Positions 59,149-64,000 of a stretch of DNA of 64,000 nt are shown here, piece by piece. A program made the translations under genes and the position numbers. Below the pieces are notes generated by a model, which searched no databases, was not told the origin of the DNA, and saw only the letters and a list, made by a program, of their open reading frames with translations. Location of the stretch: positions 1,240,001 to 1,304,000 of the forward strand of contig NZ_JACHNH010000001.1 of assembly GCF_014205335.1 (NCBI RefSeq). The letters are read 5' to 3'. This DNA comes from Amorphoplanes digitatis (GTDB lineage Bacteria; Actinomycetota; Actinomycetes; Mycobacteriales; Micromonosporaceae). The stretch's first letter is position 1. Each line of letters begins with the position of its first letter.

Positions 59149-59831
59149 CCGATCCGGTTGAGGGTGGTGCGAACCAGTTTCTGCCAGTCGCTGGAGAACT
59201 GGGGGTTGGCGCTCGCGTCGGACCGGCCGAGGCGGTAGATCGCGTACTGGTCGAGCAGCACCACGTTGCCCCGGGCCAGGGCCGCCACGGCGATGTCGGC
59301 GGTCGCCGGGTGCGCCTTGTCGTACTGCTTGTTTCGGGCGGTCACGAAGCCGATCCAGTCGCCCTCCTCCAGCGGCGTCGTCGAGGCCGTCTCCGTGTAC
59401 GCGGGCTCCTCCCGGTCGCCGGTCTTCGCGGGCCGCGAGACGCTCGGCGCGCAGGCGTCGGCGACGGTGCGCAGCGAGGCGAGGGCGGTGGCGGCGGAGA
59501 CGGCGTCCTCGTAGACGAGCGCGTGCTGGGTCAGGCTCTGCACGCCCTCCTTGCCCTCGTCGGACAGCGGCGCCGACACGATCGCCGGGCTGCCCGGGAC
59601 GGCCACCGGCGGGGTGTCCGCGCCACAGATGCTGACCAGCTGGTTCGGTGCCGCCGACTCGCCCGGCGCCGTCCAGGTCGGGCCGATGTCGGCGGCCTTG
59701 AGCAGGGCATTCCGCATGGCGTCCACGCTGAAGGTGTCGGGTGCGGGCGGGTCGTCCGACGAACACCCGGCGAAAGCGGCGACGGCGCACGCGGCGACGG
59801 CGACCCGGAAGACCCTGCCGATCACAAGCAT
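59145..59831 (-). CDS. Lipoprotein with PknH-like sensor domain
   Basis: Protein of 228 aa. Signal peptide with lipobox AFAGC (Cys at about residue 22). The mature domain has two cysteines about 55 residues apart (SICGADT and DACAPSV) and the pattern of the extracellular PknH-type domain of actinobacterial kinases and lipoproteins. Ligand unknown. Convergent with the MMPL gene by 4 bases. Confidence 0.75.
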   Translation of the reverse strand: MLVIGRVFRVAVAACAVAAFAGCSSDDPPAPDTFSVDAMRNALLKAADIGPTWTAPGESAAPNQLVSICGADTPPVAVPGSPAIVSAPLSDEGKEGVQSLTQHALVYEDAVSAATALASLRTVADACAPSVSRPAKTGDREEPAYTETASTTPLEEGDWIGFVTARNKQYDKAHPATADIAVAALARGNVVLLDQYAIYRLGRSDASANPQFSSDWQKLVRTTLNRIG

Positions 59832-59918
59832 CCGGCCATGATGGCAGACGCCCGGCGCTCACGCGCCGTCACCGGTGCTGCGTATTCTGGCCGCTACTGA
59901 GCGCGTTCGCGCGCGGGT

Positions 59919-59948
59919 CGCCGCCCGCCCCGCCGGGGGCGGGCGGCG
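59919..59948 (-). terminator. Hairpin after MerR-thioredoxin operon
   Basis: CGCCGCCCGCCCC / GGGGCGGGCGGCG: perfect 13-bp stem with a 4-base loop, between the thioredoxin 3' end and the lipoprotein promoter. Over 110 bases from the thioredoxin stop, so its assignment is tentative. Confidence 0.6.
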
Positions 59949-60061
59949 CAGACGCGTCCCCCTCGTCCGCGTCCATCAAACAGACCATTGGGCGCGGCGC
60001 GCTGATACCCCGCGGGAACCGGGCCGGTGTCGGGTAGCCGACCCGCCCGGCGGCGGTCCGG

Positions 60062-60391
60062 TCAGCGGTTCGCGTACGCCTCGAAGGTGCCGGCCAGCGC
60101 CGACCGCAGCTGGGATCTGGGCCGGGAGCCGACGATGGTGTGCACGACGGCTCCGCGCTTGAAGAACATCAGGGTCGGCAGCGACATCACCCGGTAGTCG
60201 CGGCCCGCCGCGGGGTTCTCGTCGATGTTCAGCGTCGCGATCACCAGCTTGCCGGTGAACTCGCCGGACAGCTCGGCGAGGGTCTTCGCCAGCGGCCCGC
60301 ACGGCGGGCACCACGCGGCCCAGAAGTCGACCACCACCGGCAGCCGGCTGCCCAGCACCAGCTCGGCGAACGTGTCGTCGGTGACGGTCAT
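60062..60391 (-). CDS. Thioredoxin
   Basis: Protein of 109 aa from ATG 60391, whose first base overlaps the MerR stop (TGATG); ATG 60409 would overlap the MerR gene. Active site WAAWCPPCGPLAK, a variant with Pro in place of the usual Gly (WCPPC for WCGPC), and cis-Pro in MSLPTLMFF. Length is standard. Reduces protein disulfides in the cytoplasm. Co-transcribed with and likely controlled by the MerR regulator. Confidence 0.93.
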   Translation of the reverse strand: MTVTDDTFAELVLGSRLPVVVDFWAAWCPPCGPLAKTLAELSGEFTGKLVIATLNIDENPAAGRDYRVMSLPTLMFFKRGAVVHTIVGSRPRSQLRSALAGTFEAYANR

Positions 60392-60780
60392 CAGCGAATC
60401 TTCAGGCATCTTGTCTCCCGCTCCTCGATGGCCTGGGCGAGCTGGCCGCGCAACCGGTCGCGGACGTCGGCGAGCCGGTCCAGGTAGGTCTCGACCTCGG
60501 CGAGCTTGCGCCGCAGCACGGCCACCGAGTCGGGGCAGACGTGACCGGCGGCGTTGCCGGCGCGCAGGCAGGCCACGAACGGCCGGATGTCGTCGAGGGC
60601 GAAGCCGGCGGAGAGCCGGGCCCGGATCTCGTGCACGACGCGCAGCTCCGCCTCGTCGTAGCGGCGGTATCCGTTCGCGTCGCGCCGCGGCTCGACCAGC
60701 CCGTGCTGCTCGTAGTAGCGCAGCGTGCGTGTGCTCGTGCCGGCCCGTCCGGCCAGCTCTCCGATCAGCATCCCGCTCAC
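60391..60780 (-). CDS. MerR-family regulator
   Basis: Protein of 129 aa from GTG 60780 (ATG 60771 is possible). HTH LIGELAGRAGTSTRTLRYYEQHGLVEP, helix-2 region YDEAELRVVHEIRARLSAGF, then a coiled-coil dimer helix. Cysteines at about 69 and 80 (FVACLRAGNAAGHVCPDS) and one near the end (ETRCLKIR) could sense redox or metal state. Pairing with thioredoxin suggests an oxidative-stress sensor. Confidence 0.92.
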   Translation of the reverse strand: MSGMLIGELAGRAGTSTRTLRYYEQHGLVEPRRDANGYRRYDEAELRVVHEIRARLSAGFALDDIRPFVACLRAGNAAGHVCPDSVAVLRRKLAEVETYLDRLADVRDRLRGQLAQAIEERETRCLKIR

Positions 60781-60801
60781 CCCGTCCGTAGGTCTGTTCG
60801 C

Positions 60802-60832
60802 ACGCTAGGCCCTGCCACCGGCGTCAAGGCAA
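60802..60832 (-). promoter_or_regulatory. MerR-type promoter with 19-bp spacer
   Basis: Minus strand: TTGCCT (60832-60827) and TAGCGT (60807-60802) with a 19-base spacer, the overlong spacing that MerR proteins correct by bending DNA. An imperfect dyad CCTTGACGCC / GGTGGCAGGG (60829-60810) lies inside. It is 22 bases upstream of the MerR gene, so autoregulation is likely. Confidence 0.55.
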
Positions 60833-60929
60833 GCGTTCCGGGCCGGCGCGGGTGATCCGGCTCACGGCTGTCACAACGGCCCGGCCCGGGGTGTCTTGAG
60901 GCCGAACGGATGCGAACGAGGGAGACACC

Positions 60930-62108
60930 ATGAGCGCGAACATCGACGTCGTCGTGATCGGCGGTGGCTACGCCGGCGTGCTGGCGGCCAATCGGCTGAC
61001 GCAGCGCGACGACGTGACGGTGACCCTGATCAACCCGCGCCCGGTCTTCGTCGAGCGGGTCCGCCTGCACCAGCTGCTCGGCGGGTCCGACGACGCGGTC
61101 GTCGACTACCGGCGGGTCCTGGCCGGGGGCGTCCGGCTGGTGGTCGACACCGTGACCCGGATCGACGTGGCCGGGCGCCGGGTGACGCTGGCGACCGGCG
61201 GCACGGCCGGCTACGACTACCTGGTCTACGCGGTGGGCAGCGGCAGCGCCGACCCGGGCGTGCCCGGCGCGGCCGAGTTCGCCCATCCGATCGCCGGCCT
61301 CGAGGAGGCGCAGCGGCTGCGCTCGGTCCTCGGCGCGACGCCCGCGACGGCGCCGGTGACGGTCGTCGGCGGCGGCCCGCTCGGCATCGAGACCGCCGCC
61401 GAGCTGGCGGAGCTGGGCCGCGCCGTGACCCTGGTCTGCGGCGGGGTGCTCGGCCCGTACCTGCACCCGCGGGGCCGGCGCTCGGTCGCCAAGGCGCTGT
61501 CCCGGCTCGGCGTGACCGTGCTCGACGGCCCCGGCACCCGGGCGGCGGCGGTGACGCGCGATGCCGTGCGGCTCGCCGACGGCCGCGAGGTGCCGAGCGC
61601 GGTGACGATCTGGGCCGCCGGCTTCGGCGTGCCGGACCTGGCCGCCCGCAGCGGGCTGCGCACCGACGCCGTCGGGCGCCTGCTCACCGACGAGACGCTG
61701 ACCAGCGTGGATGACGAGCGCATCGTCGCGACGGGCGACTCGGCCGCCCCTTCGGACCTGCCGCTGCGGATGAGCTGCCAGGCCGCGCTTCCGCTGGGCT
61801 CGCACGCCGCCGACACGGTGCTCAGCCGGATCGCGGGTGTTCGACCCGCGGACTTCAGCCGGGGGATCGCCGCCATGTGTGTCAGCCTTGGTCGGCGGGC
61901 CGGCGTGTTCCAGGTCGCACACCGCAACGACACCGCGACGCGGCTGTACGTCGGCGGACGGCTCGGCGCGAGGCTGAAGGAGGCCGCTTGCAAGAGCCCG
62001 GTGAAGCAGCTCGCGGACGAGGCGCGCAGGCCCGGCTCGCACGCCTGGCCGGTCCGGGACGCCAAGCGCCAGGAGCTGCTGCGTGCCACCGCCGAGCGGA
62101 CGGCCTGA
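60930..62108 (+). CDS. FAD/NAD(P)-dependent oxidoreductase (NDH-2-like)
   Basis: Protein of 392 aa. N-terminal VVVIGGGYAGVLAANRL (FAD Rossmann), second Rossmann VTVVGGGPLGIETAAEL at about residue 150 for NAD(P)H, and FAD-binding DERIVATGDSAA at about 265. Resembles type-II NADH dehydrogenases and the oxidoreductases that accompany ECF41 sigma genes. No membrane anchor at the C-terminus. Ribosome site GAGGGAGA at 60918. The sigma gene starts two bases after its stop. Confidence 0.9.
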   Translation: MSANIDVVVIGGGYAGVLAANRLTQRDDVTVTLINPRPVFVERVRLHQLLGGSDDAVVDYRRVLAGGVRLVVDTVTRIDVAGRRVTLATGGTAGYDYLVYAVGSGSADPGVPGAAEFAHPIAGLEEAQRLRSVLGATPATAPVTVVGGGPLGIETAAELAELGRAVTLVCGGVLGPYLHPRGRRSVAKALSRLGVTVLDGPGTRAAAVTRDAVRLADGREVPSAVTIWAAGFGVPDLAARSGLRTDAVGRLLTDETLTSVDDERIVATGDSAAPSDLPLRMSCQAALPLGSHAADTVLSRIAGVRPADFSRGIAAMCVSLGRRAGVFQVAHRNDTATRLYVGGRLGARLKEAACKSPVKQLADEARRPGSHAWPVRDAKRQELLRATAERTA

Positions 62109-62109
62109 G

Positions 62110-63006
62110 ATGAGCGACAGGGCCGCGGACCCGGCGACCGAGGCCTTCGTGGCACACCGCAACCTGCTCTTCACCGTCGCGTACGAGATGCTCGGGTCGG
62201 CGGCCGACGCGGAGGACGTCCTCCAGGAGACCTGGCTGCGGTGGGTGAAGGTCGACCTGGGGCAGGTGCGCGACCAGCGTGCCTACCTGGTCCGGGTCAC
62301 GACCCGGCAGGCGCTCAACCGGCTGCGCGCCCTGAAGAGCCGCCGGGAGGCGTACGTCGGCCCGTGGCTGCCCGAGCCGCTGCTCACCGCGCCGGACGTC
62401 GCCGAGGACGTCGAGCTCGCCGAGAGCGTGTCGATGGCGCTGATGCTCGTGCTCGAGACGCTGTCGCCGACCGAGCGCGCCGTCTTCGTGCTGCGCGAGG
62501 CCTTCGACGTCGGCTACGACGAGATCGCGGCGGCCGTCGACAAGAGCCCGGCGGCCGTGCGCCAGATCGCGCACCGCGCCCGCCGGCACGTCGACGCCCG
62601 TCGCCCGCGCGCCGCGGTCTCCGCGGACGAGACCCGGGCGGCCATGGAGTCGTTCCGCACCGCGGTGGAGACCGGGGACCTGAAGGGCCTGGTCGAGGTG
62701 CTCGCGCCCGGCGTGGTCCTGGTGGGCGACGGCGGCGGCGTCAAGCAGGCCGCGCTGCGGCCGATCGTCGGCGCCGACAAGGTGGGCCGCATCATCCTCG
62801 GCGGCCTCGCCAAGGTGACGGCCACGGTCACCACCGAGGCCGGCATGGTCAACGGCAACCCGGCGCTGCTGCTGCGCCTGGACGGGGAGCTCGACGGCAT
62901 TCTCGCGGTCCGGGTCGAGGACGCCCGCATCGCGGGCCTCTACTACGTACGCAACCCGGCGAAGCTGACCCGGGTGGAGTCGGAGACGCCGCTCGCCCGG
63001 CGCTGA
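62110..63006 (+). CDS. sigJ: ECF41-family sigma factor SigJ
   Basis: Protein of 298 aa. Sigma-2 domain (about 12-75: EMLGSAADAEDVLQETWLRW), sigma-4 domain (about 110-160: LSPTERAVFVLREAFDVGYDEI), and a C-terminal SnoaL-like extension of about 130 residues, the hallmark of ECF41. The linker WLPEPL, the loop VGDGGGVKQ and the terminal YYVRNPAKL are the group's signature motifs; the extension acts as a built-in regulator in place of an anti-sigma factor. These sigma factors usually sit beside an oxidoreductase, as here. Confidence 0.95.
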   Translation: MSDRAADPATEAFVAHRNLLFTVAYEMLGSAADAEDVLQETWLRWVKVDLGQVRDQRAYLVRVTTRQALNRLRALKSRREAYVGPWLPEPLLTAPDVAEDVELAESVSMALMLVLETLSPTERAVFVLREAFDVGYDEIAAAVDKSPAAVRQIAHRARRHVDARRPRAAVSADETRAAMESFRTAVETGDLKGLVEVLAPGVVLVGDGGGVKQAALRPIVGADKVGRIILGGLAKVTATVTTEAGMVNGNPALLLRLDGELDGILAVRVEDARIAGLYYVRNPAKLTRVESETPLARR

Positions 63007-64000
63007 AGGCCGGTGCCGGCCGCCACGAAGGTGAAGGCCACCGCCGCGCTCCTGCCGCCGGGTGCGGTCACCACGACCGGTGCCTGACCGGCCCTGGTCC
63101 GCGCCGGCAGGGTCATCCTGATCTCGGTGTCCGACACCCGGGTGAAGGCGGTCACCACGCCGCCGACGGTGACCCGGCTGGCGCCGGTGAACCCGCTACC
63201 GGTGATCCGCACGGGCGTCGCGGTCCGCAGGGCGGCCTTGGTGACGCTCAGCTTGCTGATCACCGGGACCGGTGCGCGGTAGGTGAACCGCGCGTACGCC
63301 CCGGGCGCCGTGACACCGCCCGGTGTGGTCAGCCGGACGTCCACCGCGCCCGCCGCGTGCACCGGCAGGGTCGCCTTGACCTGGGTGGCCGAGACCTTCG
63401 TGTACGCGACGCTCACCCCGCCGACGGTCAGCTTGGTGGAGTCGGTGAAGTTCACGCCGGTCACCACGACCGCGGTGCGCGCGTTGGTGAACCCGCCGCT
63501 CGGCTTGATCGAGGTGATCGCGGGTGCCGGCGGCGCCACGTAGGTGAACGTGGTGGCGGCGTCGATCGTGCTCACCCCGCCCGGGGTGGTGACCTGCAGG
63601 CCCAGGCCGCCGGCCGGGCGCGCGGGCAGGGACAGCCGGAGCTCGGTGTCGGACACCTCGGTGAACGCCACTCCCGTGCCGCCGATGGTGACCTTGGTGG
63701 CGCCGGCGAGGCCGGCGCCCCGGACCACGACCGGCGTGGCCTTGTACGTCGGGCCGCTGCTCGGCTCCAGCCCGGTGACGTCCGGGGCGGCAGTGGCCGG
63801 AGCGGCCGGAGTGGCGATGCCGTCGACCGCGTACCCGCCGGTGGCGGCCTTGTTGATGAACGCCCAGGAGAGCTTCGCGTCGCCGGCGTTGCCCCAGCGG
63901 GTGCCCCACGAGTTGCGGATGTACACGCCCTGCCCGTCGTAGCCGTACGCGGCGATCATGTGCCCGCCGAGGCTCGAGCCGGTCAGCGTGTCGTAGAGGC
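62943..64000 (-). CDS. Papain-type (C1A) peptidase with TIG/IPT domains (N-terminus outside window)
   Basis: The frame is open to the window edge, so only the C-terminal 352 residues are seen. They begin with the end of a C1 peptidase domain: SSLGGHMIAAYGYDG (active-site His) and YIRNSWGTRWGNAG (active-site Asn and the conserved SWG). Three TIG/IPT immunoglobulin-like repeats of about 80 residues follow, each with a V(R/T)IxGxGF-type core (VVVRGAGLAGATKVTIGG, VVVTGVNFTDSTKLTVGG, VRITGSGFTGASRVTVGG). Secreted or surface-bound by architecture. Its last 21 codons overlap the sigJ 3' end in antisense. Confidence 0.88.
   Translation of the reverse strand, partial: LYDTLTGSSLGGHMIAAYGYDGQGVYIRNSWGTRWGNAGDAKLSWAFINKAATGGYAVDGIATPAAPATAAPDVTGLEPSSGPTYKATPVVVRGAGLAGATKVTIGGTGVAFTEVSDTELRLSLPARPAGGLGLQVTTPGGVSTIDAATTFTYVAPPAPAITSIKPSGGFTNARTAVVVTGVNFTDSTKLTVGGVSVAYTKVSATQVKATLPVHAAGAVDVRLTTPGGVTAPGAYARFTYRAPVPVISKLSVTKAALRTATPVRITGSGFTGASRVTVGGVVTAFTRVSDTEIRMTLPARTRAGQAPVVVTAPGGRSAAVAFTFVAAGTGLQRRASGVSDSTRVSFAGLRT

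Overview
The window is 64 kb of very GC-rich DNA (about 70 % or more G+C by eye) with dense genes, GTG starts, ATGA/GTGA overlaps, Lsr2, ECF sigma factors with zinc anti-sigma partners, an ECF41-type SigJ, a GH12-CBM2 cellulase and a GlcNAc-type ABC transporter. This fits a soil actinomycete. Micromonosporaceae (Actinoplanes-like) is my best inference; no 16S or other marker is present to prove it.

Layout. 1-3.3 kb: 3' part of sbcC overlapping a NurA-like gene (DNA-break processing). 3.6-8.4 kb: ECF sigma factor, ZAS anti-sigma factor and three exported proteins (COG4315 lipoprotein, DUF4142 protein, Asn/Gly-rich surface protein). 8.7-14.3 kb: an HhH-GPD glycosylase, a ROK-type kinase and a HAD hydrolase on the plus strand, then the 5-oxoprolinase operon pxpA-pxpB-pxpC and a methyltransferase on the minus strand. 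14.4-17.4 kb: a large membrane GGDEF-EAL protein. 17.5-20.6 kb: a tiny secreted Gly/Tyr protein, an SDR, lsr2, and a cellulase behind a perfect CelR/CebR operator. 20.8-24.9 kb: GMC oxidoreductase, zinc alcohol dehydrogenase and a decayed IS605-type insertion (tnpB intact, tnpA reduced to a remnant). 25-30 kb: two paralogous LacI regulators tail to tail, an acyl-CoA synthetase and a PAS histidine kinase. 30.1-37.3 kb: an amino-sugar locus (BadF/NagK-like kinase, divergent RpiR regulator, SIS protein, NgcEFG-like ABC importer without ATPase, GH16 hydrolase with a chitin-binding-type module). 37.3-45.3 kb: AMP-ligase, TAP-type hydrolase with a pentapeptide repeat, ABC exporter, two-component pair, CDP-alcohol phosphotransferase. 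45.4-48.7 kb: fused TRAP permease and TAXI binding protein. 48.7-49.1 kb: promoter, 17-codon reading frame, terminator and three tightly packed tRNA genes. 49.5-64 kb: desaturase, two-component pair, a second GGDEF sensor, LigD-type polymerase, MMPL transporter, lipoprotein, MerR-thioredoxin pair, FAD oxidoreductase with ECF41 sigma factor, and the C-terminal part of a papain-type peptidase with TIG domains.

The main unexplained signal is an intercistronic element of about 93 nt found twice (pxpB/pxpC and TRAP permease/TAXI protein). In both copies it starts on the stop codon of the upstream gene and ends next to the start codon of the downstream gene; a shorter relative follows the SDR gene. 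Its outer arms (GAGC...GCTC and an adjoining helix) pair in every copy, with base changes in between, so it looks like a structured RNA or translational-coupling element. Other notable signals are the tRNA array behind a leader-like terminator, tnpB reading through its own right end into the start codon of the dehydrogenase, and an orphan T-box-like sequence.
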